DNA of 64,000 bases from Rhodopseudomonas sp. (GCF_013377015.1 NZ_JACABA010000001.1:703554-767553); one strand, 5' to 3'. Shown: positions 8,621-17,823, counted from the first letter of the stretch. Numbers and translations are program-made. The notes: generated by a model not told the origin, from the letters alone.

Positions 8621-9241
8621 TTAGAAGTGATAATTGACGCCAGCGCGGACCAGGCCGAATTGGTAGCCGTTCGGCAGGCCGGTGATGCTGAATCGGCTGT
8701 CGGACAGATCGACATAGAGGTATTCGACCTTGGCACTCCAGTTCGGCGCGAAGCCGAATTCGGCGCCGACGCCTGCGGTCCAGCCGGCGGAGGTGTGGGA
8801 TTCCGACAATCCGAAGGTCTCGGCGCGCAGGCCGCCGAACGCCAGACCGCCAGTGCCGTAGAACAACACGTTGCTGAATGCGTAGCCGACCCGGCCGCGC
8901 ACCGTGCCGAACCACGGGTTGGAGAACTTCCAGGGTGCGAACGTCTCTTCGGCGCCATTGGCCTGGATATCGCCTTCGACGCCGAACACCAGCGCGCCGG
9001 ACTGCCAATTGTAGCCGCCCTGGATGCCGCCGGCGAAGCCCGACGGCTTGGCGGCGCTGTTGGTCACATCGCCCCAATTGTAACCGAGATTGCCGCCGAT
9101 ATAGGGCCCGGCCCAGCTATAGGCATTGAGCGGCTGATTGACGGTGTAGGGCGCACGCGATCCATACGAGAGATCGGCGGCCTGCCCCGCTGTCACACCC
9201 GCGGCGAATACGGCCGCCGCCGCCATTGCAATCTTGCTCAT
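8621..9241 (-). CDS. Outer-membrane beta-barrel protein (Omp25/Omp31-like)
   Basis: 206 residues with a signal peptide (about 1-22, cleavage after AGQA) and an eight-stranded-barrel pattern: alternating aromatic/hydrophobic strands such as WAGPYIGGNLGYNWG, GFAGGIQGGYNWQ, and a C-terminal strand ending in Phe (LVRAGVNYHF), the usual signal for outer-membrane insertion. Such proteins are abundant small surface barrels in Rhizobiales. GAGGAGAG precedes the ATG. It is monocistronic, with its own strong terminator. No specific function can be assigned. Confidence 0.9.
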   Translation of the reverse strand: MSKIAMAAAAVFAAGVTAGQAADLSYGSRAPYTVNQPLNAYSWAGPYIGGNLGYNWGDVTNSAAKPSGFAGGIQGGYNWQSGALVFGVEGDIQANGAEETFAPWKFSNPWFGTVRGRVGYAFSNVLFYGTGGLAFGGLRAETFGLSESHTSAGWTAGVGAEFGFAPNWSAKVEYLYVDLSDSRFSITGLPNGYQFGLVRAGVNYHF

Positions 9242-9536
9242 CTCGACTCTCCTCGACGCCGCGGCCGGATCTAAACCGGCCGCCGGTCATGCCGTCGGCC
9301 TATGAAACCGAGCGACGAAAGCCGGCCCGCATGGTTACGGGTTTCCAGCTTTTTCTGAGAAGATTTATCGAGAGTTTTAAGTTAAGCGGTTGTTAAACCG
9401 GCTCCGTGGCAAGGTATTGTTGTTAATAGGGCCTTACTTTCATGGTGCTTGGAACCACCCGGCGGCTGGATCGCCGCGACCGCAGATCGACGTTGCCGCG
9501 CTGGCAGCGGCGGGGCGGAGCACCTAGCTTAAATCC

Positions 9537-11624
9537 ATGATTCACGACCCCACCGAGATTCCCGATGCGCCCGCCGCGGCGGCATCGGAATCCGTCGCAC
9601 CGACGCCGGTCTTGGCCGAACCATCGCCGCGGTCGACGGCGGCGTCGCAGGATATCGACGCCGCAACGGCCTCGCTCGCCGCCGACGAGGACGACGAATC
9701 GCGGCTGCCGGAGATTGTCGACGATTCCGTCGACGCCGTCCCGGAAGGACCGCTCGCGGTCGGCCGCGCCGCGATCGCGCATGCCGTGCGTCATGCGCCG
9801 ACCTCGCCCGGGGTGTACCGGATGCTGAACGCGGCCAACGACGTGCTCTATGTCGGCAAGGCCAAGAACGTGCAGAAGCGGCTGTCGTCCTATGCGCGGC
9901 CGACCGGCCATGTGATGCGGATCTCGCGGATGATCGCCGCCACCGCGATGGTGGAAATCATCTCGACCGCGACCGAGACCGAGGCGCTGCTGCTCGAGGC
10001 CAATCTGATCAAGCAGCTGCGACCGCGCTTCAATGTGCTGCTGCGCGACGACAAGTCGTTTCCCTACATCCTGATCAGCGGCGATCACTGGGCGCCGCAG
10101 ATGCTCAAGCATCGCGGCGCGCAATCGCGGCCGGGGCGCTATTTCGGCCCGTTCGCCTCGGTCGGCGCGGTCAACCGCACCATCACCGCGCTGCAGCGCG
10201 CGTTTCTGGTGCGCTCCTGCACCGATTCGTTCTTCGAAAGCCGCACCCGGCCCTGCCTGCTCTATCAGATCAGGCGCTGCGCCGGCCCCTGCACCAGTGA
10301 GATCGATTTTCCCGGCTACACCGAGCTGGTGCGCGAGGCGACGGACTTTTTGTCCGGACGAAGCCGATTGGTGAAGCAGGAACTGGCCGCCGAAATGGAG
10401 AAGGCTTCCGCCGAGCTCGCCTTTGAAACAGCCGCGCTCTATCGCGACCGCCTGGCGGCGCTGTCGGCGATCCAGTCGCAGCAGGGCATCAACCCGCGCA
10501 CCGTCGAGGAAGCCGACGTGTTCGCCATCCATCAGGAGGGCGGTTATTCCTGCGTCGAGGTGTTCTTCTTCCGCACCGGCCAGAACTGGGGCAACCGCGC
10601 CTATTTTCCGCGCGCGGAGAAGTCCTTCACCGCCGAGGAGGTGCTGGCGTCGTTCCTGACCCAATTCTACGACGACAAGCCACCGCCGAAGCTGATCCTG
10701 CTGTCGCACGAGATCGAGGAAAGCGAATTGCTGGCGAGCGCCCTCGGCATCAAGGCCGGGTTCAAGGTCGAAGTGGCGACGCCCAAGCGCGGCGAGAAGA
10801 AGGAGCTGATCGTCCACGCCTTGACCAATGCGCGCGAGGCACTCGGTCGCAAGCTCGCCGATACCGCAACGCAAACCCGGCTGCTGCAGGGGCTGGTCAC
10901 GACGCTCAAGCTGCCGCATCCGCCGAAGCGGATCGAGGTCTACGACAACAGCCACATCCAGGGCAGCAACGCGGTCGGCGCGATGATCGTCGCCGGGCCG
11001 GACGGCTTCGTGAAGAATCAATATCGCAAGTTCAACATCCGCTCTGAGGGTCTGACCCCGGGCGACGATTACGCGATGATGCGTGAGGTGTTGCAGCGGC
11101 GGTTCAAGCGACTGCTGGCGCCGCCGGCCGAAGGCGAGGCGGCCCGGCCGAAGGACGACGACGTGCCGCAATGGCCCGACCTCGTCATCATCGACGGCGG
11201 CCGCGGCCAGCTCAACGCGGTGCGGGAGATCTTCACGGAACTCGGATTGACCGGGGTGACGCTGATGGCGGTCGCCAAGGGGCCAGACCGCGACGCCGGC
11301 CGCGAAACCCTGTTCATGCCGGACCGCGAGCCGCTGAAGCTGGAGCCGCGCGACCCGGTGCTGTATTTCATCCAGCGATTGCGGGATGAGGCGCATCGGT
11401 TTGTCATCGGCTCGCATCGAAAGCTGCGTAAGAAGGATATCCGCGAAGCCGGCTTGCAGGAGATTCCCGGCATCGGGCCGTCGCGCAAACGCGCTTTGCT
11501 GCACCATTTCGGCACCTTGAAGGAAATCGAGCGGGCCTCGATCGGCGATCTCGGCAAGGTTCCGGGGATCAGCGCCGAAAGCGCGCGCAGGATTTTCGAC
11601 TATTTTCACGCCCGGCCGGGGTAA
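9537..11624 (+). CDS. uvrC: Excinuclease ABC subunit C, with N-terminal extension
   Basis: 695 residues; makes the dual incisions in nucleotide excision repair with UvrA and UvrB. Order: an Ala/Asp/Glu-rich extension (about 1-80), GIY-YIG nuclease domain starting at TSPGVYRM with LYVGKAKN, a Cys-containing region, a UvrB-binding UVR segment (about 280-315), the RNase H-like C-terminal nuclease ([23 protein letters not shown]) and a helix-hairpin-helix pair ([17 protein letters not shown]). The acidic N-terminal tail is absent from E. coli UvrC (610 residues). No LexA-type GTTC/GAAC direct repeat is obvious upstream. pgsA follows 131 bp downstream. Confidence 0.96.
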   Translation: MIHDPTEIPDAPAAAASESVAPTPVLAEPSPRSTAASQDIDAATASLAADEDDESRLPEIVDDSVDAVPEGPLAVGRAAIAHAVRHAPTSPGVYRMLNAANDVLYVGKAKNVQKRLSSYARPTGHVMRISRMIAATAMVEIISTATETEALLLEANLIKQLRPRFNVLLRDDKSFPYILISGDHWAPQMLKHRGAQSRPGRYFGPFASVGAVNRTITALQRAFLVRSCTDSFFESRTRPCLLYQIRRCAGPCTSEIDFPGYTELVREATDFLSGRSRLVKQELAAEMEKASAELAFETAALYRDRLAALSAIQSQQGINPRTVEEADVFAIHQEGGYSCVEVFFFRTGQNWGNRAYFPRAEKSFTAEEVLASFLTQFYDDKPPPKLILLSHEIEESELLASALGIKAGFKVEVATPKRGEKKELIVHALTNAREALGRKLADTATQTRLLQGLVTTLKLPHPPKRIEVYDNSHIQGSNAVGAMIVAGPDGFVKNQYRKFNIRSEGLTPGDDYAMMREVLQRRFKRLLAPPAEGEAARPKDDDVPQWPDLVIIDGGRGQLNAVREIFTELGLTGVTLMAVAKGPDRDAGRETLFMPDREPLKLEPRDPVLYFIQRLRDEAHRFVIGSHRKLRKKDIREAGLQEIPGIGPSRKRALLHHFGTLKEIERASIGDLGKVPGISAESARRIFDYFHARPG

Positions 11625-11755
11625 CGGGTTGCTGCCACGTCACCAGAGTCTGCTTGCCGAAGCACCCACTCCTGGTCTTCACCTTTTCCTGAAACCGAGC
11701 GGATAGGCCGCCTCGGGAGGTTGACCTTCAAGCGCGGGCAGTATTGGTAACTCAG

Positions 11756-12373
11756 ATGAACAATGTTTCGACCAGAAGGTCGGCGAAGCATTCGCTGTCT
11801 CTTCCAAATCTTCTGACCTACGCCAGAATCGCTGCGATCCCGGTGGTGGTCGGCTGCATCTATGCGCAGTCGATCATGGACGGCCCGCTGTGGCTGCGCT
11901 GGCTCGCGTTGGCGGTGTTCATCGCCGCAGCGGTGACGGATTTCCTCGACGGCTACTACGCGCGAATTTGGGATCAGCATTCGGCCTTCGGCCGGATGCT
12001 CGATCCGATTGCCGACAAGCTGCTGGTAGCATCCTGCCTGTTGATGTTGGCGGCCGATGGCATCATCCACGGCTGGACGCTGTGGGCGGCGATCGTGATC
12101 CTGTGCCGGGAAATCCTGGTCTCAGGCCTGCGGGAATATCTCGCGGCATTGCGGGTCAGCGTGCCCGTCACCAAGGTCGCCAAGTGGAAGACCACGATCC
12201 AGCTGATCGCGATCGGGTTCCTGCTGGCGGGCGAGGCCGGCGACCAGGTGCTGCCGTTCACCACCCAGCTCGGCCTGCTGCTGCTGTGGATCTCGGCGAT
12301 CTTCACCATCTATACCGGCTACGACTATTTCCGCGCCGGCATCCATCACCTCATCGAAGAGGATGAACGATGA
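11756..12373 (+). CDS. pgsA: CDP-diacylglycerol-glycerol-3-phosphate 3-phosphatidyltransferase
   Basis: 205-residue membrane enzyme that makes phosphatidylglycerophosphate, the committed step to phosphatidylglycerol and cardiolipin. The CDP-alcohol phosphotransferase motif DG-x2-AR-x8-G-x3-D-x3-D is complete (from DFLDGYYARIWDQ to MLDPIADK). Four or five hydrophobic segments follow the N-terminal SLPNLLTYARI entry helix. I use the ATG at 11756 rather than an in-frame TTG 12 bases upstream. Its stop overlaps the moaD start (ATGA), so pgsA, moaD, moaE and prmB look like one operon. Confidence 0.95.
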   Translation: MNNVSTRRSAKHSLSLPNLLTYARIAAIPVVVGCIYAQSIMDGPLWLRWLALAVFIAAAVTDFLDGYYARIWDQHSAFGRMLDPIADKLLVASCLLMLAADGIIHGWTLWAAIVILCREILVSGLREYLAALRVSVPVTKVAKWKTTIQLIAIGFLLAGEAGDQVLPFTTQLGLLLLWISAIFTIYTGYDYFRAGIHHLIEEDER

Positions 12374-12621
12374 AGGTGAAGTATTTCGCCTGGGTCCGCG
12401 AACGCATCGGCTTGGCTGAGGAAACGGTGGAGCCGCCGGCTGGGGTGCGCACCGTCGGCGACCTGATCGACTGGCTTGCGACCCGCGGCGATGAATACGC
12501 GCATGCATTCGAGACCCCGGGCGTGATCCGCGCCGCGATCGATCACACCCATGTCAAGCCGGACATGACGATCGCCGGCGCCCGCGAGATCGCCTTCTTT
12601 CCGCCGATGACCGGCGGCTGA
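12370..12621 (+). CDS. moaD: Molybdopterin synthase small subunit MoaD
   Basis: 83-residue ubiquitin-like sulfur carrier. The C-terminal Gly-Gly (PPMTGG) that becomes the thiocarboxylate is intact. Family features are KVKYFAWVRERIG at the N terminus and EIAFFPPMTGG at the end. It delivers sulfur, with MoaE, to cyclic pyranopterin monophosphate. It overlaps pgsA by 4 bases and is followed 27 bp later by moaE. Confidence 0.95.
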   Translation: MKVKYFAWVRERIGLAEETVEPPAGVRTVGDLIDWLATRGDEYAHAFETPGVIRAAIDHTHVKPDMTIAGAREIAFFPPMTGG

Positions 12622-12648
12622 CCTTGCGGCAGCACTGGCGATAACGAC

Positions 12649-13116
12649 ATGACGGTTCCGGTGACCATCCGTATCCAGGACGCCGATTTCGATATCGCGC
12701 GCGAAATCGAAGCGTTGACCCGCGGCCGCACCGACATCGGCGCGGTGGTGAGCTTCTCCGGGATCTGTCGCGGCAGCGAGGCCGACCAGGATATCGCGGC
12801 GCTGACGCTGGAGCACTATCCCGGCATGGCCGAAGCCGAGATCCAGCGCCATGTCGACGACGCGCTGTCGCGCTGGCCGCTGACCGGCCTGACCGTCATC
12901 CACCGCGTCGGTCGCCTTGTGCCGGGCGACAATATCGTGCTGGTGCTGACCGCATCGGCACATCGACAGGCGGCGTTTTCCGCCGCGGAGTTTCTGATGG
13001 ACTATCTAAAAGCCAATGCGCCGTTCTGGAAGCGCGAGGAGCGCGCCGATGGCTCGACCTGGGTCGAGGCGCATCACCGCGACGATGAAGCTGCAGCCCG
13101 CTGGGAAAAGAACTGA
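12649..13116 (+). CDS. moaE: Molybdopterin synthase catalytic subunit MoaE
   Basis: 155 residues. It converts precursor Z (cyclic pyranopterin monophosphate) to molybdopterin using the MoaD thiocarboxylate. Recognised by GAVVSFSGICRG, LTLEHYPGMAE, the HRVGRLVPGD segment and the Lys-containing active-site stretch YLKANAPFWKREE. The stop codon overlaps the prmB start by one base (TGATG), so the two are translationally coupled. Confidence 0.95.
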   Translation: MTVPVTIRIQDADFDIAREIEALTRGRTDIGAVVSFSGICRGSEADQDIAALTLEHYPGMAEAEIQRHVDDALSRWPLTGLTVIHRVGRLVPGDNIVLVLTASAHRQAAFSAAEFLMDYLKANAPFWKREERADGSTWVEAHHRDDEAAARWEKN

Positions 13117-14168
13117 TGGCCAAAATGAAGAAGAGCAAGATGGCAAGAGCCAAGACCACAAAAGCCACGACAGCCAAAGCAAAGGTGGGAAAAGCCAAGG
13201 CACCAAAGGCCAAGGCGGGACAAGCCGCCAAGCCGGCGGCGAAAAGCCGCGAGGCCGCGGCGGCATTTCCCAAGGTCGCGCCAGGCGAACTCCGCACCCT
13301 GTTCGATTTCGTCCGCTACGCGGTCAGCCGCTTTGCCGAAGCCGATCTGGCGTTCGCGCACGGCACCACCGATCCGGTGGCGGAAGCCGCGTTCCTAGTC
13401 TGCGACACGCTGAACCTGCATCCCGACCAGTTCGACATCTTCGCGATGGCGCGGGTCACCGCTGCGGAAGCCGAACAGCTGCTCGAGGTGATCCAACGCC
13501 GGGTCACGACCCGGAAGCCCGCGGCCTATCTGGTCAACAAGGCCTACATGCTGGGGCTGCCGTTCTATATCGACGAACGGGTGATCGTGCCGCGCTCCTT
13601 CATCGGTGAAATTCTCGGCTCGCATTTCGACGGCGGTGACGGCTCGCTGATCGAGGACCCCGAGGCGGTCGAATCCGTGCTCGACCTCTGCACCGGCTCC
13701 GGCTGCCTCGCCGTGCTGGCGAGCCAGCGCTTTCCCAATGCGCGGATCGACGCGGTCGATCTGTCGCCGGACGCGCTCGAAGTCGCCGCGCACAATATCG
13801 ACATCTATCAGCTCGACGATCGCGTCACGCTGCTGCAGGGCGATCTGTTCGCCCCGCTCGGCGACGCCCGCTACGACCTGATCATCTCCAACCCGCCCTA
13901 TGTCGACGATGAGGGCATGGACGATCTGCCCGACGAATGCCGCTACGAGCCGGAACTCGCCTTCTACGGCGGCGCCGACGGGCTCGATCTGGTGCGCCGA
14001 ATTCTCGCCGAGGCCAAACAGCATTTGACGCCGCAGGGCGGCCTGCTCTGCGAAATCGGCCGCGGCCGCGACAACATCGAAGCCGCCTTCCCCGACCTGC
14101 CGCTGCTGTGGCTCGACACCGAAGAGTCCGAAGCCGAAGTGTTCTGGATCGCGGCGGTAGATCTGTAG
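13116..14168 (+). CDS. prmB: Ribosomal protein L3 N5-glutamine methyltransferase with Lys/Ala-rich tail
   Basis: 350 residues. The core (about 50-350) matches PrmB: LDLCTGSGCLAV for SAM binding, the glutamine-methylation motif NPPYVDDEGM, and LPDECRYEPELAF with a downstream GGADGLDL. PrmB methylates a glutamine of ribosomal protein L3. The first 48 residues are an unusual Lys/Ala/Thr tail (repeats like KAKAPKAKAG) resembling a histone H1 tail, absent from E. coli PrmB (310 residues). The only start coupled to moaE is at 13116, and no later Met precedes the conserved core, so the tail is probably translated. It is the last gene of the pgsA-moaD-moaE-prmB run. Confidence 0.92.
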   Translation: MAKMKKSKMARAKTTKATTAKAKVGKAKAPKAKAGQAAKPAAKSREAAAAFPKVAPGELRTLFDFVRYAVSRFAEADLAFAHGTTDPVAEAAFLVCDTLNLHPDQFDIFAMARVTAAEAEQLLEVIQRRVTTRKPAAYLVNKAYMLGLPFYIDERVIVPRSFIGEILGSHFDGGDGSLIEDPEAVESVLDLCTGSGCLAVLASQRFPNARIDAVDLSPDALEVAAHNIDIYQLDDRVTLLQGDLFAPLGDARYDLIISNPPYVDDEGMDDLPDECRYEPELAFYGGADGLDLVRRILAEAKQHLTPQGGLLCEIGRGRDNIEAAFPDLPLLWLDTEESEAEVFWIAAVDL

Positions 14169-14202
14169 GACGCTCTTCACCTTAATCGCGCCGCGCGCTC
14201 AA

Positions 14203-14311
14203 TCCTCATGGTGAGGAGCCCGCCCCTTGGCGGGCGTCTCGAACCATGAGGCCAGGACGCATCCTCATCCTTCGAGACGCCGCGCAAGATGCGCGGCTCC
14301 TCAGGATGAGG
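14203..14311. repeat. Paired palindromic repeat between prmB and rsmD
   Basis: Two hairpin units. Unit 1 (14203-14251) has CCTCATGGT/ACCATGAGG outer arms and an inner GCCCGCC/GGCGGGC stem. Unit 2 (14263-14311) has CCTCATCCT/AGGATGAGG outer arms and inner GCCGCGC/GCGCGGC. Both carry the GAGACG/GAGGAG shoulders seen again at 18771-18867. They sit between two convergent genes that have no other terminator. Confidence 0.85.
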
Positions 14312-14331
14312 GGTCGTGCGCAGCGAGAGAC

Positions 14332-14889
14332 CTACGCGCTGAATTTCAGAAACGTGAATTCGGTGTCGTCATAGGCGCGGCGTTCGAGTTCCGCGAAGCC
14401 TTCGGGCGCGACGAAGCCGGCGTCCCTGGCCTCCTCGACCACCACGAGCGCCTCGGGGACCAGCCAGCCGCCGTCGCGTAGCGAGGCCAGCGCCTTTTCG
14501 GCGAGTTTCATACGGTACGGCGGATCGAGAAACACCAGCCCGAACGGCTCCATCGGATGCGCCGGGCCGAGATTGCCGGCGTCGCGGCGATACACCTTGG
14601 TGACGCCGCCGAGCCCCAGCGCCTCGACATTGGCGCGCAGCAGTGCCCGCGCTTCCGCGCCGTTGTCAACAAACAGCGTGAACGCCGCGCCGCGCGACAC
14701 CGCCTCGATGCCGAGCGCGCCGGTGCCGGCGAACAAGTCGAGCACGCGCGCGTCCAGCATCGGGTTGTCGTAAGCGTGCATCAGGATGTTGAACAGCGAC
14801 TCGCGCAGCCGGTCCTGGGTCGGACGAATCTCGCGCGACGCCGGCGCCACGATGTTGCGGCCCTTCAGCCGTCCGCCAACCACGCGCAT
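14332..14889 (-). CDS. rsmD: 16S rRNA (guanine-966-N2)-methyltransferase RsmD
   Basis: 185 residues, normal for the family. It methylates G966 of 16S rRNA in the assembled 30S particle. Features: MRVVGGRLKGR at the N terminus, the RPTQDRLRESLFNIL segment, SAM-binding VLDLFAGTGALGIEA and the catalytic VFLDPPYRMK. It starts 4 bp after the rluB stop, so rluB-rsmD is one operon of two rRNA modification enzymes. Confidence 0.95.
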   Translation of the reverse strand: MRVVGGRLKGRNIVAPASREIRPTQDRLRESLFNILMHAYDNPMLDARVLDLFAGTGALGIEAVSRGAAFTLFVDNGAEARALLRANVEALGLGGVTKVYRRDAGNLGPAHPMEPFGLVFLDPPYRMKLAEKALASLRDGGWLVPEALVVVEEARDAGFVAPEGFAELERRAYDDTEFTFLKFSA

Positions 14890-14893
14890 CGTG

Positions 14894-17080
14894 TCACTCG
14901 TCGCGCGGCTTCAGGTCGCGCTTGCCCTTGTAGGGGCGGGTCGGGCGGCGCGGCGGGCCGTAGCCGCCGGCTTCCGCCTCGTTGCGGGCGCGGGATTCGT
15001 CGCTGCCGGTGCGCTGCACCAGCACGCGGCGGCCCTTGCGGTCTTCCACCGCGCCGCGCTTGAACACCGGCTTCTTGACCACGACGGGATCGAGATCGGT
15101 ATCGCCCTTGCTGGCGGTCGGACGGCCAAAATCGGCACCGGCGAGAGCGGCGACCTTCTCGCCGAGCTGTTCGCGCAGCACCCTTGTCTTGACCTCCTCG
15201 ACCTCGCCCTCCGGCAGTTCGCCGAGCTGGAACGGACCGTAGGACACCCGGATCAGCCGGTTCACCTCGAGCCCGAGATGCGCCAGCACGTTGCGGACTT
15301 CGCGGTTCTTGCCTTCGCGGATCGCGAATACCAGCCAGACATTGGCGCCCTGGTCGCGCTCCAGCTTGGCGTCGATCTCGCCGTATTTGACGCCATCGAC
15401 CTCGACGCCCTTGCGCAATTCGTCGAGCTGCGCCTGCGTCACCTCACCATGGGCGCGAACGCGATAGCGCCGCAGCCAGCCGGTTTCGGGCAATTCCAGC
15501 GCCCGCGCCAGGCCGCCGTCATTGGTCAGCAGCAGCAGGCCTTCGGTGTTGAAATCGAGCCGGCCAATAGAGATCAGCCGCGGCAGGCCTTCCGGCAGAT
15601 TGTCGAACACGGTGGGCCGGCCCTCCGGATCCGAATGCGTGGTCATCAGGCCGCGCGGCTTGTGGAACAGGAACAGTCGGGTGCGCTCGCGCGGCGGCAA
15701 CGGCTTGCCATCGACGGTGATGACGTCGCGCTCGGTGACGTCGAGCGCCGGCGAATTGATCTGGCGGCCGTTGACCGAAACGCGGCCCTGCGTGATCCAT
15801 TCCTCGGCATCGCGGCGCGAGCACAGCCCGGCGCGCGACACCACCTTGGCGACCCGCTCGCCGGCCTTTTTTTCCTTCGGCGGACGCGCGACGCGTTTTT
15901 CAAAATCCGGCTTGCGTTCGCGATAGGCGCCACGGCCGCCGAACGCCGGGCGCTTGGCGAACACCTTGCTGTCGTCTTCGTTGTCGCGGCGCGGACGCTC
16001 GGCAGCCGCATCGTTGCGCGGATGCTCGTGCCAGTCGCCGCGCGGCTCGCGGGGCCGGTCGAATTTCGGGCGCTCGCGGACCGGCCGATCGCCGACCGGG
16101 CGATCCTCGCGCGGACGGGAAAACCGCGGACGCTCGGCGCGCTCCTCGCGCGGCTTGTCGAAACGCGGCTTGTCGAAGCTGCGCTCGCCGTCGCGCGCGG
16201 GGCGCGAATTGCGTCCGGCATGATCGGGCGACGAAGCGTCGCGCTTCTGCCACGGCTTGGTCTCGCCGCGATCGGGACCGCGATCCGGGCGGCTGCCGAA
16301 ATCCTTGCGCGGGCCGCGATCCGGCGCGCCGCGACCGAATTTGCGCTCGCCGCCGAATTTCTTGTCGCCGTCGCGCGACGGTCGTGCGCTGAAAGGACGG
16401 TCGCCCGACGGCCGCGGCCGATCGCCGTCCTTGCGGAAGCCTTCGCGCGGCGCGTAAGGGCGTTTCTCGCCAGCACCTTCGCGGGGGGTGTAAGGGCGCT
16501 TCTCGCCAGCGCCCTCGCGCGGCGTATACGGGCGTTTGTCGCCAAATTTCTTGTCACCGAATTTCTTGTCGGCGAACCGAGCCGCCGGTCGGCCCTCGCT
16601 ACGCGCCTCACCGCGCTCGCTGCGCGGGGTGTAGGGACGCTTGTCACCGCCACCCTCGCGTGGCGTGTAGGGACGCTTCTCGCCACCGCCTTCGCGCGGC
16701 TTGTAAGCCCGCTTCTCGCCGCCGCCGTCGCGCGGGGAAAACTCCTTGCGCGGGCCGCGATCCGGGCGGTCGCCGCCGCTACGCGCGGGGCGCGGCGAAT
16801 CGGAAAAATCCCGGCGCGGCGGGCGCGCGTCGTCGCGGCGCGGCGCCGACCCTTCACGCTTGCCGGCGTAGGGCTTACCCGGTCCGGAATACGGCTTGGT
16901 GCCGTAGCTCTTGCGCTCACCGCCGGCGTCGGCCGGCTTGGCGACGTAGCTGCCGGCCTTCTTGGCGAATTTCTTCTCGGGGCCGCGGGCGGCGCCGGAG
17001 CGGCCCTTGCCACCACCGGATTTGCCGCCGGGCGGTCGGCCGCGCGAGGGGCCGTTGTTTTTGTCGTTGTCGCGGGGCAT
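14894..17080 (-). CDS. rluB: 23S rRNA pseudouridine synthase (RluB family) with ~400-residue disordered N-terminal region
   Basis: 728 residues. The enzyme occupies about residues 400-650: an S4 RNA-binding domain (RVAKVVSRAGLCSRRDAEEW) and the RsuA/RluB catalytic domain, with the catalytic Asp in GRLDFNTEGLLLLTNDG. It isomerises uridine (position 2605 in E. coli 23S rRNA). The first 400 residues are Arg/Lys/Gly/Pro/Asp-rich low complexity, including six 12-residue repeats of the form KRPYTPREGxGE at about 115-215. A further charged tail (about 80 residues) follows the enzyme. I start it at 17080 (MPRDNDKNNGPSRG); a TTG at 17164 would add 28 unlikely residues. Long basic N-terminal extensions of RluB are known in Rhizobiales, but the repeats here are striking. 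Confidence 0.92.
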   Translation of the reverse strand: MPRDNDKNNGPSRGRPPGGKSGGGKGRSGAARGPEKKFAKKAGSYVAKPADAGGERKSYGTKPYSGPGKPYAGKREGSAPRRDDARPPRRDFSDSPRPARSGGDRPDRGPRKEFSPRDGGGEKRAYKPREGGGEKRPYTPREGGGDKRPYTPRSERGEARSEGRPAARFADKKFGDKKFGDKRPYTPREGAGEKRPYTPREGAGEKRPYAPREGFRKDGDRPRPSGDRPFSARPSRDGDKKFGGERKFGRGAPDRGPRKDFGSRPDRGPDRGETKPWQKRDASSPDHAGRNSRPARDGERSFDKPRFDKPREERAERPRFSRPREDRPVGDRPVRERPKFDRPREPRGDWHEHPRNDAAAERPRRDNEDDSKVFAKRPAFGGRGAYRERKPDFEKRVARPPKEKKAGERVAKVVSRAGLCSRRDAEEWITQGRVSVNGRQINSPALDVTERDVITVDGKPLPPRERTRLFLFHKPRGLMTTHSDPEGRPTVFDNLPEGLPRLISIGRLDFNTEGLLLLTNDGGLARALELPETGWLRRYRVRAHGEVTQAQLDELRKGVEVDGVKYGEIDAKLERDQGANVWLVFAIREGKNREVRNVLAHLGLEVNRLIRVSYGPFQLGELPEGEVEEVKTRVLREQLGEKVAALAGADFGRPTASKGDTDLDPVVVKKPVFKRGAVEDRKGRRVLVQRTGSDESRARNEAEAGGYGPPRRPTRPYKGKRDLKPRDE
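16440..16737 (-). repeat. Two blocks of three 36-bp tandem repeats within rluB
   Basis: Each 36-bp unit encodes about KRPYTPREGGGE. Three units lie at about 16629-16737 and three at about 16440-16540, separated by a stretch coding for DKKFGDKKFGDKR-type sequence. Units differ at the third codon position, so the peptide seems to be under selection rather than being a recent DNA slippage product. Confidence 0.85.
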
Positions 17081-17242
17081 GACTGGTCTCACTTGCGTCG
17101 TCGGAATGGCGATCAGGCTGACGGGAACGGGCTCGCGCGACGCTGACGCGCGCTCTTTGACCAAGGCGCAATGTCACGCAAAACCGGCATCCACTTTTGC
17201 TGAATGCGCCCTCCTAGCAGGTTTTTCGGGTTGATACGAGAT

Positions 17243-17689
17243 ATGACGGCAGCATCTTTCATGGATTTGGCGCTGAAAGCGGCCGAAATCGCGCAAATTG
17301 CCGGAGAAGTGCCGATCGGTTGCGTGGTCGTGCGCGACGGCGAGGTGATCGCCAGCGCGGGCAACCGCACCCTGACCGATCGCGATCCGACCGCCCATGC
17401 CGAGATCGTGGCGATCCGGGACGCCGCGCGGCGCATCGGCAGCGAGCGATTGGTCGACTGCGATCTCTACGTCACGCTGGAGCCGTGCACGATGTGCGCC
17501 GGCGCGATTTCGTCCGCGCGGATCCGGCGGCTGTACTACGGCGCAGCGGATCCCAAGGGCGGCGCGGTGGACTCCGGCGTGCGGTTCTTCGCACAGCCGA
17601 CCTGCCATCACGTGCCGGAAGTGTACCCGTCGGTCGGCGAGACCGAGTCAGCGACGCTGCTGCGGGAGTTCTTCAAGGCGCGGCGGTGA
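17243..17689 (+). CDS. tadA: tRNA-specific adenosine deaminase TadA
   Basis: 148 residues. It deaminates A34 to inosine in tRNA-Arg(ACG). The zinc site is complete: H52-A-E54 (TAHAEIVAIRDA) and PCTMC (81-85). GEVPIGCVVV and the FF-containing C-terminal helix (REFFKARR) fit TadA rather than a free-nucleoside deaminase. The start at 17243 is my choice; the frame continues upstream to 17204 with no family similarity. It is divergent from rluB, with 162 bp between. It ends facing the dehalogenase gene across a palindromic repeat. Confidence 0.92.
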   Translation: MTAASFMDLALKAAEIAQIAGEVPIGCVVVRDGEVIASAGNRTLTDRDPTAHAEIVAIRDAARRIGSERLVDCDLYVTLEPCTMCAGAISSARIRRLYYGAADPKGGAVDSGVRFFAQPTCHHVPEVYPSVGETESATLLREFFKARR

Positions 17690-17701
17690 GGGCCGCACTG
17701 C

Positions 17702-17783
17702 CGTCATCACCCGCGAAAGCGGGTGACCCAGTAACGGCTGACGCCTGCGAGTACTGGGTGCCCCGCTTTCGCGGGGCATGACA
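17702..17783. repeat. Palindromic repeat of a second family
   Basis: The left arm (17702-17733) and right arm (17751-17783) are an imperfect inverted repeat. Each arm also folds on itself (CCCGCGAAAGCGGG-type hairpin on the left, CCCCGC/GCGGGG on the right), with CCAGTA/TACTGG next to the centre. It lies between the stops of tadA and the dehalogenase gene and probably ends both transcripts. The sequence differs from the CCTCATCCT-type elements. Confidence 0.85.
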
Positions 17784-17823
17784 GTAGAGAGCGTGGCGCG
17801 TCGGTGCGCTGTCTCGAACGCCG

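Noticed and set aside
9242-9536. SOS (LexA) box upstream of uvrC
   Set aside because: Only single GAAC/GTTC half-sites occur; the alphaproteobacterial direct repeat GTTC-N7-GTTC is not found.
9423-11609. 728-residue open frame on the minus strand opposite uvrC
   Set aside because: Shadow of uvrC; no recognisable motif and no start signal.
14786-17146. 786-residue open frame on the plus strand opposite rluB
   Set aside because: Antisense shadow in GC-rich repetitive coding sequence; product is Ala/Arg-rich without domains, while the minus strand encodes a clear RluB and RsmD.
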